64,000 nt of DNA from the NCBI GenBank assembly GCA_946406115.1, contig OX291550.1:19258722-19322721 (forward strand), read 5' to 3'. Under the pieces are notes generated by a model. That model searched no databases, was not told where the DNA came from, and worked only from the letters and a program-made list of their open reading frames with translations. Shown one piece after another: positions 22,395-34,089 of the stretch. Source of the stretch: Apoda limacodes. Lineage: Eukaryota; Arthropoda; Insecta; Lepidoptera; Limacodidae. A program made the position numbers and the translations under genes. The stretch's first letter is position 1. Each line of letters begins with the position of its first letter.

Positions 22395-22930
22395 ATGAAT
22401 ATAATTAAGGAGTTCTACGCCGATGACCAAATTTAGGGCAGGTCAAGCCGCTAGCAAAAAATATTGTAAATGCGAAAGAGTGGATGTTTGGTAATTTGTT
22501 ACACAATCATACTTCAACCACTGGATGGATCGGGAACTGCTGTACCGATTTAGATGAAATTTCGTACGGAGATAGCTTAAATCCTGGGGAAGTAAATAGG
22601 CTTTTTTTATCCCCGAAAATTTAAAAGTTCCTGCGGAAATAACTATAACGTTTGTTACTCAATCCTGTCGTAACGGAGCACCAAATAGAGCTGATATTTA
22701 GCACAGATATAGTTAAAGATACGGAAAAGGAAAAAAGCTACCCGGAATCCTGAAAAAAAATTATCCTGGTAAACTCAGAACTTCCTTCGGGAGTAACTAT
22801 AACCAATTTCAATAAACGAACCATAGCTGCAGCTATATCTTCTTTAGTATAATCAAGGAGTTGCCGTAAGGATCCTCCGCCGATAACCAAATTAAGAACG
22901 GGCTGAGCCGCTGGCAAAACCTTGTCTAAA
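22395..22930 (+). mobile_element. two joined Helitron-like copies
   Basis: The 3'-end motif AAGGAGTTCTACGCCGATGACC...CAAGCCGCTAGC (22410-22456) is followed at once by a second body: TGGATGTTTGG, ACCGATTTAGATGAAATTTC, AATCCTGGGGAAG. A second 3' end follows (AAGGAGTTGCCGTAAGG...GAGCCGCTGGC, 22857-22916). This head-to-tail pair belongs to the family of 31766-32040 and 34871-35109. Confidence 0.65.
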
Positions 22931-23284
22931 TTAAGGATAACACAAAAATAGCATATTTGTGTAGGGCTTATTTCAGGTAAAGATACTAATATCGTCTCAA
23001 AAGGCTAGTTAAATATAAATCTTCAAATATTAATTCCCGCCTCGTGTCTTAATCTTGTACTATATTCACGGTACATGTCAACGACGTAAAGTGAATGACA
23101 GATTTGAAACTTGCTCCTCGAGCTTGCAAATCCATTTCGTGTATTGAATCACATTATTATGCTCCGTTTGTATGTTCTAAGCGAGCAGTGAGTAATTCTG
23201 TATGCCCAATCTGTTACATTTTATAGGCGACATGTCTTAATATTTCAATTGCTCGCTAATAAATCACCAAATTGAAAATTTAAT

Positions 23285-24015
23285 TGACATTCATCACTTC
23301 TTTTTGAGGTATCATACCCAAAAGGGCAAAATAGGGGATGAACATTAGTATGAGATTTCAAACGTTTTGTGTCTAAGGGTTTTGAAATATTGCTTAAAGG
23401 ATTTTGTTGTTACAACGTGAGGAGCAGGATTTTGCAAATGGATCCCCTAAGGTGGTAAACTGGGGTTTAAAGATTTGTAGGAAGCGAAATGTATAAAAAT
23501 TAAGATCTAAGTGTTTCGTCGTTTTCTGAAAAATAATTCACTAGAGGTCAAAATAGGAGATGAAAATGTGAATGAAATTCCGATATTTTGAGTCTAGTTA
23601 CTTCGCAAAAGTTCACGATAGTGTTTCACCGTTTTCGGAAAATCATAGAGCGCAAAATAGTGGATGAAAAATTGTATAGGAATTCCTATATTTTTGTATG
23701 TCTTAAAATTTCGCACAGATATTTCTGTTATAACGTAAGCGAGCAGAATTTTGCAAATTATATCCTCTAAGGGGAATAAAATGGGGCTAAGTAATTTGTA
23801 TAGAAATCCGTCATTTCTGAACTTAAATGCATAAAAATTGCTATCGGCTTGAGGCTGAAAATTAGATTGACGTTTCTCCGTTTTCAAAAAATTCTTCCCT
23901 TGAGGGTAAAATTGAGTATGAAAATTTGTATAAGAATTTCAATATCATTGTAAGTAAATCCGTCTTTTTTATTCAAAAGACCACGCGGACGAAGTCGCAG
24001 TCTGTAACTGGCAGG
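23285..24015 (+). mobile_element. Helitron-like element with reiterated interior units
   Basis: The 3' end CACGCGGACGAAGTCGC (near 23980-23998) is the hairpin typical of lepidopteran Helitrons. Inside, a degenerate unit recurs: GGGCAAAATAGGGGATGAA (23323), AGGTCAAAATAGGAGATGAA (23547), GCGCAAAATAGTGGATGAA (23652), GGGTAAAATTGAGTATGAA (23903). Each is followed by TTTGTATAGGAATTCC-like sequence. ORFs on both strands here (23588-23770, 23594-23887) are by-products of the repeats. Confidence 0.65.
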
Positions 24016-25440
24016 GTAAAAAGAAAAAAAATCGAATTTTTACTTATCTTCTCTTTTCCTCTTTAAAGCTAGTTGTAATTTTAAACGCACTTGGGTTTTT
24101 AATAATTTATCGTGTTTATTCTAAAATTTTAATTGCACACATTCCTCCACATAGAAACGGACACACGCAAACATACAACATTAACTAACAATGAATTTTA
24201 TATATGTTTATAAGTTATGCTAGTGACAGGTAGTTACAAAATACTATTCGACAACACATGCCACTACTATTTGTATATATATTTGACTGACGACGCCCTC
24301 ACGAGGCAAGGCGAAATATATCAAATAATCATCGTTTTATATTATTTATAAATGTATGTCAAATATAATTTATTAATAAATAAAACAATAAAATTAAATG
24401 CAATATTAACTATGTAGTAGGTACCCTACCCATATGATATTTATCAATCAGTTCACATTTATTACTGACTATTACCTACATTAATAAAAAGTTTATTATA
24501 ATAACAAAAACATTTTTTTTTTAAATTACAAGTATTATTAACCAAACAGTATTGGATTATCTGAACAACTCCCATTGCGAACTTTTTCATTATTCTACGC
24601 GAGTATAATGATTTCCTCAACCATTTATGTAATCCTGTTGGGATTAGGTCGCACTTAATGTTTTGGTATAGGTAGCTTACACTTATTATTAAAATACTTC
24701 ATGCAGTAGGTATTTATAATTAATTTTCTTGTAAATCATGATCATTGTTTGAAATAGTAATAAATATCTTTTCATATCATGTACAACTGTCCAAATCTGA
24801 CTTAATTATTATAGTTCGTCAACTAAAGTCAATTTAGGTAACTTTGAATATTTTTGTGACTTTCTAATAATTAAAATTAAATTGTGTTTATTAATGTTTA
24901 CTTTTTTATAAATGATGTTCTTTTTAGCTTTTTTTTTTGTTCTAATTACAATAAATTTAGTAAATTCTCAAAAAAACTGCTGTATTTTGCCCCAAAAGTT
25001 ACATTCAAATTAACCTTGATTTTCGGGTAAAGTTGAATCAGATAATCCTTCGATATGAAAATATAATATTTGGGTATTTTACAGCTTGAGCATGATTATA
25101 CGACGTATTCTTATATTAAGGATATTTTTTATTGAAATTATAGCCATGCAAAACTGACGTTGAACTTAGTATTGCTATATTATAACAGGTAGCAAAAAGA
25201 ACATAATTTTTTTTAAGTTGAAAAATGAAAATTATTTGTTAAATTTTAAATCATACGTTTATTTGGCTACTAAACGAGATTAAAGTGAATCACCCGTAAC
25301 TATAATTTCAAGCAAAAAATAATTATAATAAAAATCAATTCACTCTATTCCATAAACAAAATCTCGTCATCAACATAAATACAGCCATCTTTTTTGGTCA
25401 TCTGTTGCTCATTTATAAAATTTACAATAAAGGTTTTATT
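24016..25440. other. very AT-rich unassigned stretch
   Basis: Long A/T runs; no ORF of note, no boxes, no TIRs. Confidence 0.55.
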
Positions 25441-25479
25441 GATTTGACATCTTTCAACCTTAGAAGGCCAGGTCCAGCT

Positions 25480-26160
25480 TCCTTAATAGCTTTTTCGAAG
25501 TAGCAAGAAAGTCACTTTTAAAACCCTTATAGGTGCTCAAGAGAGAGAGAGATTTGTAGCGAAACTCCCAGATTCCTCTTCAGTGCGGACGTCACTCGAA
25601 AGATGACGCGCAACGGTCACCAGACCGATTGAGGAGGAAGGACTTCTCAAAGACAGTAGTTACGGCAAAGAGCCGTAGGGTAACAAGAAAATCGTTGTGA
25701 CTACTGTGAGTACTAAACGGTCTTGGATGAGCACATAGAATAGGTAACTTTAGGCAGGTTAAGATCATTTATTAAATCTAAATAAGCGTTGTTGAAAATA
25801 AGTAGATTTCACGCGGTTTCAACGCACAGGAATACAAAGAAGTAATGAGAAATGCCACATACATCCTGTCATTCGTAAAAAAATCCCTCCAGTTTCTATA
25901 TTTGAAACCTTGTACATGTACAAAGAACTGGGAATGCATGTCTGGAAACTTCCAAAGTTTCTTGCATCCCCCGGTTATTTACCTGATTCGGAAAACCTGA
26001 AACGGTAATTCCGTTATTACAGTATGTAATAATTATTTCCTGATCAATGACGTTTCCTTTACCTGCATGTTTCCGTGGAGTCACATCTACTAAAATGCTT
26101 CTTGAATGATCTACCACATATGCCGTAACAAGCAATTGAAATTCTCTTCTTTTTTTACGC
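25480..26160. mobile_element. unclassified LTR-like or DNA repeat, copy 2
   Basis: Matches copy 1 (19570-20520) at CAGTAGTTACGGCAAAGAGC (near 25655) and at the block TGTCTGGAAACTTCCAAAG...GAAACGGTAATTCCGTTA (near 25938-26018). The 79-codon minus-strand ORF (25896-26135, with NGITVSGFPNQVNN) has a counterpart in copy 1 (NGTTVSGGPSPV). The plus strand is equally similar, so coding is not proven. Divergence between copies is substantial. Confidence 0.5.
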
Positions 26161-26284
26161 TGAAATCTTTTTTTTTCTTTTTCTATGAACCAATAGAATC
26201 GCGAACATTAGCCTGCGAGTAGTACGTTGGTAATTTTTAAGTTTAAGACAGTAGAAGGAAAAAATAATTGCAAGCCACTGCTTC

Positions 26285-26860
26285 GAAAGCCGGCCTTCAC
26301 ATTATAAGACGATGTGACTTTGATTTGCTGTAGGGATTTTTGCAACAACTAGGCGAAAAGTAATTTTGGAGTGCTTATACTTTTTTCCTCAGCTAGTCTG
26401 ACGGCAATTGTTCCGAACTTTTTTCACACAGTCTTAAGACCTGAAAAATAACCCATATCCAGAGGCTGCAAAAGATGGGTGCAATTTGGTAGTTAGCATA
26501 TTAACGTAATATTATATTCATTACGAAGACCTTGAACTATTCTGGGCGAGATTTTCTTTCAATTGAGGATGTCTTTCAAGAAACAACACTTCTCATTCAT
26601 TGCCAGGTACATTATTTTTAAATTGTGCTATCAAAAATTGATTGCTCTCTAAATAGTGTTTCACAATTAATCGGAAGTCCACCATCTTTACAGGTGTACC
26701 CTGATCGCTCAGGAATAATAAAGAAATTTGAAAGTGTTTCTTCTTCTTTCTTAAATATAATAAGCTCACCAACGGCTTAATTGTGTTTCTTTTTTAATTC
26801 ATAAAATAAAGTGAGATATTTCAATATTTTTTTTTGTAATATTTTGGAGCTTGGAGTCGA
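26285..26860 (-). pseudogene. pogo/Tigger-type transposase remnant
   Basis: The minus strand shows, from 26860 down, a CENP-B-like helix-turn-helix block (NVPGNE then LFLERHPQL, near 26560-26610). Further on is the end of a DDE_1 catalytic domain: LPNCTHLLQPLDMGYF then SGLKTVWKKFG (near 26410-26485), matching the 'LPPNCTHLLQPLDV..F' signature of pogo/Tigger elements. The central catalytic region between them is missing, so this is an internally deleted, frameshifted copy. No TIRs located. Confidence 0.72.
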
Positions 26861-27261
26861 AACATGGCACCTGAACGAGAAGAGAGGAGAATTATGAATT
26901 CGATTGGTATGTATGTATGTTCATCTGTTCCCTCACAACTTCTTAAATACTTATCATAATTTGACAAATAAGGTATCGATGGAAGCGACTTGATTATTCG
27001 CTGGTTATATGTTATATGCGACTTATATTAAATTAGATATGGCATCTTCTAAAGGATATAAAGTCATGAACTTAAAAAAAAATGTTTAATAATGATGCCG
27101 TTTTGGGTATTTCATAAAAGAGTTTGATAAGCAAATTTCAAAAATATATATATTGTTAACTGTTGCTTGCAGCTTTGCTTGCATGCACCCGATATTGAGG
27201 AATAATTTCTAAATTCACGCCTTACTCCTAGCCTAACAAAAATACATATCTGTATAACAAC

Positions 27262-28215
27262 ATACATTGCTACGCAGATGACAGTACTGGAGACGCTTAT
27301 TAAATGGTTCGTGCAAGCATTACTCGTTCTGTTGTGTTGGAGAAGCGTTGAGGACTTCTGTCTTAAATCGAAACCTATCTGTTCGAGGTTGCTGACTGGG
27401 GACTGGTAAAACTTGGTTCGATTTCACCTTACAAAGACACAAGTCTGCGCGTTAACTGCTAAGAAAACCCCATTTACTGTGGTCCCACAATATCAGAACA
27501 CTCCCTTCTCCACTTTCAGAGCATTGGGATCCTTGTTGTTGACATCTCCAGTGTTGTTCAGTTCCGATACCATTTGCAAGACAGATACAGCTGGCGTCCA
27601 AAAAACTTTGTGTACTCAACAGAGCGAAGCAGTACTTCACGTCGGGGCAAAGGTTGCTGTTGTACAATTCGCAAGTTTAGCCTCATATGGAGTACTGCTT
27701 CCATCTCTCGGCGGGTGCACCCAGGTACCAGCTTGACCCTTTTGACTCAGTTCAACGACGGGCTGATGGAATTGTCGACGATCCCAAACTCAATTGTCGT
27801 ATTGAGCCCTTATGTCTAAGGAGAGACTTTGCCTCCCTGTGTGTGTTCTACCGCTTGTACAATGGATTGTGTTCTGAAGAATTGTTGGAAATGATGCCCA
27901 CGGCTACTTTCTACCGTCATACCGCTCGCCATCGGCAGGAAAGTCATTTTTACACTTTAGCACCAAAATGGTCGCGTACAGTACGGTTTCAGAGAAACTT
28001 TCTCCCTCGAACGCATGGGTTGTGGAATGAGCTCCCTGCCCAGGTTTTCTCTAAGGACTGCGGTGTGGGGTTCTTTAAGAAAGAAGTTATTAGATATTTG
28101 AAGGGTCGGCAACGTGCGAGTGATACCCCTGGTGTTGCAAGCGTCCGTAATCTACGGTGACCGTTTATCATTAGGTGGACCAAAAGCTTGTTAGCCACCT
28201 TAGTGGTATAAAAAA
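27262..28215 (+). pseudogene. LINE-A: reverse transcriptase from YADD to 3' end
   Basis: Best-preserved LINE in the window. The catalytic CYADDSTGDA is at 27268-27297 (both Asp present). It is followed by FHLTKTQVCALTAKKTPF (near 27420-27470) and, after frameshifts, a long open C-terminus (27687-28160): YQLDPFDSVQRRADGIVDDP, CVFYRLYNGLCSEELLEMMP, TVRFQRNFLPRTHGLWNELP and FKKEVIRYLKGRQRA. The 3' UTR ends ATTAGGTGGACC...TTAGCCACCTTAGTGG plus an A run at 28209-28217. It is 5'-truncated inside RT. Related degenerate copies lie at 5289-5810 and 57300-57690. Jockey-superfamily style; clade not fixed. Confidence 0.88.
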
Positions 28216-28218
28216 AAA

Positions 28219-28960
28219 CTAGCTTCTGCCCGCAACTTTGTCCGTGTGGAATTTTGAAAAAAAAGACAGCGTTTGACTATTTACTGTTCTTTCTTCTTCT
28301 ATAAATTTTCATCCTCTACTTTTCAGTTAAGGGAATAATTTTCCAAAAACGGTGGAACGCGTCAAACTGTTTTTGAACATTTGATCAAGAAGCAATTTAC
28401 ACAAAGTAAAAAAAATACGGATTTCCAACAGTTCCACTCTTTTTTACCCCCCTAGAAGATGAATTTGCAAAATCTTTTTTTTTTTCCACTAAGGTGGCAA
28501 ACAAGCTTACGGTATGTTATATTAAAGATTAAAAATATCGAATTCAAATAAACATTTTCATCTCCTATTTGGTCTCTAGAATATGATTTTCTAGTACAAG
28601 TGTAACGTTAATCATTATTTTCAAACTCAAGCCAAATACCAATTATTATGAATTTAGTTTTAGAAATTGCGGATTTCCATACAAACTTTCAAGTTACATG
28701 CTACCTTATGGTAGTTAGTTTTGCAAAATCCTCCCTTATTGCTAGCCTATGTTCATAGCAGGAACCACTTTGTTAAATTTTTAATCTTTAGAAACAAATT
28801 CATCGAAATTCTTATACTAATTTTCATCCCCTATTTTGCTTTGTATCACATTAATCTTAATTTAAAGGCCAGATACTAAGTTTTATATATTGAGCTCCAA
28901 GAATGAATTTCCAATCCCTCTTTTACCTCCTTATTTTTGCCAAATCCTATCGTAGTTCTC
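28219..28960 (-). mobile_element. Helitron-like element, reverse orientation
   Basis: Read on the minus strand, it ends CACACGGACAAAGTTGCGGG then CAGAAGCTAG (CTAG at 28219-28222), the Helitron-type hairpin plus CTAG terminus. The interior carries repeated GATGAATTTGCAAAATC and TTTCATCTCCTATTT-like units as in 23285-24015. It begins exactly where LINE-A's A-tail stops. A LINE tail is inserted at 28474-28515. Confidence 0.65.
28474..28515 (-). repeat. LINE-A 3' tail inserted in a Helitron-like copy
   Basis: A T run then CCACTAAGGTGGCAAACAAG and CTTACGG is the reverse complement of the LINE-A terminus. It interrupts the unit GATGAATTTGCAAAATC, which continues differently in other copies. Confidence 0.6.
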
Positions 28961-29504
28961 GTCACGGAATAACAGAAACAACTACAGTACACCAAACAAA
29001 TACTTTAAGGAAAAAGCGGGAAAGTTACAAAAAAGAAAAGAATTGACATGTTTTTTTTTATTCGATTTACAATGTAGGTAGTGTTCCGTTTTACGCAGTT
29101 TCTATATAAAAGGTACAAAAGATTACCATTACATAAAAAATAATACATCATTTACGCAACTACGTTTATTAATTTACCACACAATTCAAAGTTACCCGAA
29201 TTGACTGTATTGGCTAAGGGGTTATATTTTTTTGTCCATGGGCTTTTATTTTACCATTTTTTACTCTGCTAATGATTTATGACTTATAGCATATACAAAA
29301 ACACCATAGGCCAGATTCTCAGCTACCTTAGGCCAGATACACTGTAAAAGAACTTCAGAAGCAGTGTAGTGGCGATTGGCTCACCGCCTGTCACGCAAGA
29401 CAAAGTGTGATTGGTAAAATGATCATCATAATATAATGTAATATGGGTGTATGAATGCGTATTGGTACTGTTACCCTATTCTGGGAGTAAAATCCGCAAA
29501 AGTA
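28961..29504. other. unassigned spacer
   Basis: AT-rich. CCAGATTCTCAGCTACC / GGCCAGATAC near 29310-29340 forms a short local duplication (TTAGGCCAGAT-like). Nothing else recognised. Confidence 0.45.
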
Positions 29505-29750
29505 TCCATACTAATATTTTAAATGCGAAATTTATTCTGACTGTCTGTCTGTTACCTATTCATACTTAAACTGCTTATCCAATTTAGATGAAATTTGGTA
29601 TAGAGATAGTTTCAGTCCCGGGGAAGGACATAGGATAGTTTTTATTCCAAAAAATTCAAAAGTTCCCGCGAGAATAACTATAATTGAGCTTAAACAAATT
29701 ATACCTACAGCTATAGCATAATTCATTAGTATAATTAAGGAGTATCAAAG
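29505..29750 (+). mobile_element. Helitron-like element, 3'-truncated
   Basis: Starts TCCATACTAATATT after A, then CTGACTGTCTGTCTGTTACC, TTTAGATGAAATTTGGTATA, CAGTCCCGGGGAAGGACATA and ATAATTAAGGAGT. The hairpin and CTAG end are missing. Confidence 0.7.
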
Positions 29751-30361
29751 ACTTTAGTTTTGGAGCAATCGTGTAGCAGTTCGAAAAATCATATCACAGC
29801 TCTCATCATATATAGCTTTACTATGACATGTGAGTCAAAGAAAAAAAATTAATAAGTAAAGCTTGAAGAAAAGGCACTAATGTAAGAAACTCCAACAGTA
29901 TTTACTATTCAGAACATAAACGGAAAGGTAGATTAAACTCTAATCATATTTTCTTTTCTGTGCACCTGCTAGCGAGTAAGTAGTTGAATTTGGGGCAGTC
30001 GACTCCAGCGACACCTGTGTGTGATAACGGAAGCTTACGTGCTACGTGACTGGCTCATGAGAAATGTAAACCTGAAATATTCTGTTAGTGTTACTAAGAA
30101 ATATGGAACGAGAAAGCATGTGTGTATACAGAAGTACGGGACATAAAGTAGAATATTAAGCAGATTCTTACTGAAGTGATACCTAGTTATTTTTGTTGTA
30201 GTTTTGTTAGTATTTTACTTTCTTATATTTATTTAATTTTATTTTTAGTTCTATTGTGATTAACAAATTGCATAGGAAGAAAAGTTTCTTCCTTAGAATA
30301 GAAAATAGGAAAAAAAATTACGTATCGACGAAATAATGTACTTAAATCAAATGATTAATAA
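29751..30361. other. unassigned spacer
   Basis: No ORF or repeat family recognised. Confidence 0.5.
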
Positions 30362-30365
30362 TAAT

Positions 30366-30590
30366 AAATTTGGACACATCACACAGCGCTAAATGGTTCC
30401 AAGCTAAGTAAAGCTTGTACTAGGTAAAAAATACTTACAACATACTTTTTTTGTATAAACATAATATCATTATACCAGACTCAAGATAAGCACAAATATT
30501 TATTACATAAATTATTTATCCCGTACGAGAATCGAACTCACACCCTCCGCACAGCAGCCGGCCACACCGCGAACTAGGCTGCGATTGTGA
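30366..30590 (-). repeat. tRNA-derived SINE, near full length
   Basis: Reverse orientation copy of 7019-7245. Reading right to left: CGCAGCCTAGTTCGCGG (A box), GTGAGTTCGATTCTCG (B box), TAAATATTTGTGCTTATC, TTGAGTCTGG and the tail CAAGCTTTACTTAGC...AGCGCTGTGTGATG. Both pol III boxes are recognisable. Confidence 0.8.
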
Positions 30591-30984
30591 TATTAAGTGG
30601 TTTTAAAAAAAACTAAAACATTACGCATCAACAATAAAATTTATGAATGTTAAATCTAAATTCTTTGAAATAAGATTTTAACACAAAATTATACCGAATA
30701 GAGTATAAAATTAGCAATTACACAACAAATGCGACATACGAAACAAAGACTGCACAACGTAGCGTAAACAATTTCGCTAAATGACTATTTTAAAGCTAAT
30801 GGAGAAAATAAACCAAGTAATTTTCTGCAAGCGCTCAGATTGGAAAAGTATATGAGTATAAAAATATTTTGCGACAATTGTGGTTTACATTGATCCCTAC
30901 TTTCACGTTGATTTCAAAACGGATGATAATTGATCGAAACATCAAATTACAGTAATCTCTGGATAATCAGTATCTCTATTCTGC

Positions 30985-31285
30985 CGTTCTCTTTACCTCT
31001 GGCCGCTCTCCGTGGCCATCTCCCCTCTCACTCTTCGGTCGTGCCATTCCCTGGCAAAACAAGACCAAATATCTCGGTGTGACCCTGGATAGGCGTTTGA
31101 ACTTCCGCGATAACACCAAAATAGTTAGAGACCGAGCCGTTTTTGTCCTCGGTCGTCTTTATCCCATGATAGGCAAGTACAGTAAGATGTCTAAAATGGC
31201 TGCGGCTCCTTCAGAGTCTCGCCCCAAAAGCCCGGTGAAGCAGTAATGGCTGCAACAGCCAACTGCATTGTCAGTTCATAAAAAA
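30985..31285 (+). pseudogene. LINE RT C-terminal scrap with a recurrent 3' tail
   Basis: IPWQNKTKYLGVTLDRRLNF then VRDRAVFVLGRLYPMIGKYS (near 31047-31190) is the 'KYLGVTLDRRLxF' region after the RT palm in jockey-like LINEs, open over ~50 codons. It then switches to GAGTCTCGCCCCAAAAGCCC...GCAGTAATGGCTGCAACAGCC and an A run. That tail is repeated at 61745-61820. Confidence 0.72.
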
Positions 31286-31387
31286 AAAAAACCCTATCGT
31301 TATGTATAGGTAGGTCTCACAATAGATACCATAGTCAATGTAAAAAAAAAATCGAAGCAAAGATGCAGTTAAAAGAATAAATTAAAT

Positions 31388-31475
31388 TAGAGCCAGGGCT
31401 TGAACCTGCAACAATCCTTACAGGCCGTGTTAGTTTTAAGTGCTCTACCAATAGTGCTATCGAAGCAAAACTCAG
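31388..31475 (-). repeat. tRNA-like SINE head
   Basis: Minus strand: ATAGCACTATTGGTAGAGC (A box) and, ~40 bases on, GCAGGTTCAAGCCCTGG (B box). This is the clearest copy of the tRNA-like unit also found at 10131 and 11840. No intact acceptor stem. Confidence 0.6.
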
Positions 31476-31765
31476 GGGAATAAAAAGCATTTGGATGATT
31501 AAGCCGTAAAAATGGCATCAATGTAAAGACACTAACCTTCAGATAGTCTTAAAGAAGAAAAAATATTATTATTATATAATATACCTACCTGACCGGGCAG
31601 ACTTCGTCCTGCCTGATACCGACTGCAGCGCCACCTGCCAGGCTGATTTGTGAATCTAAACCATCCAGGGCGCCACCCAAACGCATACAAAAAAAAATAT
31701 TCAAGTCGGTCCAGCCGTTTAGGTGGAGTACAGTGACATACACGCGTACGGTAGAATTATATATA

Positions 31766-32040
31766 TATAAAGATTATAAATGTGAAAGTTTGGATGTTTT
31801 TTACTCAATCACGCTTCAACCACTTGACGGATCGGGATAAGACTTGGTATACATATAGGTTAGGTCCTAGAATAGGACATATGCTACTTTTTCTCCCAAA
31901 AAGTTTCCACGGGAATATCTATAACTGGGCTTAAACTAACTACAGCGATAGCTTGCTGTAGCAAATTTTATTAGTGTAATTAAGGAGTTCCACGCCGATA
32001 ACCGAATTTCGGGCGGGTAAAGCCACTGGCAAAATGTAGT
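31766..32040 (+). mobile_element. Helitron-like element
   Basis: AAAGATTATAAATGTGAAAG start, then TCACGCTTCAACCACTTGAC, TAATTAAGGAGTTCCACGCC, GATAACCGAATTTCGGG and a hairpin-like GCGGGTAAAGCC near the 3' end, which reads GGCAAAATGTAG instead of CTAG. The short ORF opposite (31936-32193) is chance. Confidence 0.65.
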
Positions 32041-32507
32041 GTGTAATAAGGTCTTATAGAGTGTCAAATCCTTTGACGAAGCACAGAATACCTGTAATAT
32101 ACTTTTCATAGAAAATGTACTAAGGTTGTCACGAAACAAAACAATTACGCGATTGCGTATGTAAATATGAAATGTCATTCGTGCCGCGCACATGTATAAA
32201 TAATTTTCAGCATTGGTAAATAAGGTATTACCACTCTCACATTGTTTGTAATGGGGAAGTGGTAAGTTATTTAAGTTAAAATAGGATTAAGATAACCCAT
32301 ATGTAAATTCGAACAAAGCTGGATTTGTATGTATTATTTCGTTTATCCCCCACCGATCAACTGAACGGCTCAACTTGTTGAGCTGTGGGAAAAGAATATG
32401 CTGGAAATTCTTCATGGGTCAACTAAGTGTCGATGAAATAGGTGATGTATGTATGATATAGGTATGTTTCTCGTCTAAATACGGATTAATTCACCCCAAA
32501 CTTTTAA

Positions 32508-32570
32508 ACATAAATAAATATATATTGTTTGGACATTACACATAGCTCCACCAGATAAGGGATACATATA
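32508..32570 (-). repeat. SINE 3' tail (7.0 kb family)
   Basis: GGACATTACACATAGCTCC...CCAGATAAG reversed corresponds to the CCAGATGGCGCTGTG...GTGTCC tail of the 30366-30590 copy. Head absent. Confidence 0.45.
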
Positions 32571-33279
32571 TATATTCTATACGTATTATATATATTTATT
32601 TGTTAATAGTTCTACTATTTGATTGAAGTTTTTTCATAATTTATTTGTTAGATCACATTATACAGAACGAAACAATTAACTCTGCCGCAAAAGTTCAAAC
32701 AAAACAAAATAATTTTAGGTGGAACTGTTTTGTATTTTAAAGCAAAACTTGAATTAAATGTTCAAAAGCTCTCAAACAACAACACGCAAAGCAACAATGA
32801 AAGTTGTATTAATTTCATAAATTTCTGAATATGAAAGCAAACTTTTACTTGTATGAGTTTGTAAACGTCCAAACCCTCTTATACTGAATCTGATACTATT
32901 GTCAGTACGCTTTTATACTGTAGGACTACGAGAAAAGCCCATACCTGAGGGCTTAGCATGAGTTTATATCCTATTGATAAAGTCACGTAACGTCAGCAAT
33001 TTTTTATAATAAATCATGCATAATCACCGCTTTCTGACTTGTTTTGTACACAAACTACGGTTGATCATTTTGCGATTGTGGAGCAGAAAACGTGATGAAA
33101 TGAATTTTCATACAATACTCCTGCACTGTTTTATTGAAATCATAAAAGTGGCGTTTTCCGCTTGCAGTAAAAAAGAACAATTATGATATAAATAGGTGGT
33201 TAAAAGAAAAAAGTTTTATTAGATAGGTATTTAAAAACATACGTAAGCCATTCTTTAACGGTTTTCTTTTTGAAGTTAG
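32571..33279. other. unassigned AT-rich spacer
   Basis: Nothing recognised. Confidence 0.5.
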
Positions 33280-33680
33280 AATATGGAGCTTGGTGTTGTG
33301 GCTCCTGACATTTTCGGCAATTGATCCCCTATAAGAAAAATAAGAAGGTAGTGAAATTTTGTTTTCAAAAATGAAGCAAGAAACGTGAAAGTTGGCATTT
33401 CAGTAGACTTTTGAAAAACTTTCTTGTCGCGATTAAAGTGGAAAAAAGGGGGATGGGCAAAGCTGGTTTTAAAAAATCGAGAGTTTTATGTCCCGATGCA
33501 AAATCCTACCGGGCTTACGGGAATTTCGTATAGCAAAAGACATGAGAATTAGTTTTAGGATTTTAAAAAATCAGAAGAACGTGTTTTATCGTATTTGGTA
33601 AATCATATTCATATCTTAAGAGGATAAAATAGGAAATGAAACTTTGTAAGGGAGTTCAACCGCTTGAAACGACGGGACTT
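33280..33680 (+). repeat. Helitron-like interior fragment
   Basis: GAGGATAAAATAGGAAATGA then AACTTTGTAAGGGAGTTC (near 33618-33658), and GATGCAAAATCCTACCGG (near 33497), are the reiterated units of 23285-24015. Both ends are missing. Confidence 0.5.
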
Positions 33681-33919
33681 CAAAGAGGCTGTTAAAGTTT
33701 ATAACGGACGGGAAATGTTAAATTTTGCAGTTTACGACGAAGGGATTCATCTAGTCAAACATAAAGGTTTTAGTTTACAACATGTAAGCAAAATGTATAT
33801 ATGTGTATCTATTTATATTTATATATGTTGGTTTATATTAACATATACATATATTTTGTTTGATTATAAATTTTTTTTTATATTGCATCACCTACCTTAT
33901 ACGGCTTATTTTTAAGATC

Positions 33920-34085
33920 AATGTTCCCTCTACCCAAAGGTCGCCTGGAGATCGAGATCGCTATTAAGCGATAAGGCTGCCTTATTGTGTGCTTTCCAAT
34001 ATAATGTTATATAATTAGTTTTAAGTAAAATTTTGGTGTGCAATAAAGAAAACATCTATCTATTCTTATTATTATTATCTTATTA
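33920..34085 (+). repeat. LINE 3' UTR with TTATTA tail
   Basis: AAGGTCGCCTGGAGATCG, AGCGATAAGGCTGCCTTATTG and GTGTGCAATAAAG followed by TTATTATTATTATC is a 3' end recalled from lepidopteran L2/RTE-type LINEs. No ORF remains. Confidence 0.6.
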
Positions 34086-34089
34086 TTAT

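Noticed and set aside
23594..23887. 97-codon minus-strand frame
   Set aside because: Created by the reiterated units of a Helitron-like element; no domain.
23285..24015. CRISPR-like array
   Set aside because: Units are degenerate, irregularly spaced and AT-rich, in a eukaryotic TE.
31388..31475. possible tRNA gene
   Set aside because: Same reasoning: good boxes, no cloverleaf, and related fragments at 10131 and 11840.
33664..33915. 83-codon ORF with repeated Tyr/Ile
   Set aside because: Its second half is translated from a TATATT-rich low-complexity stretch.
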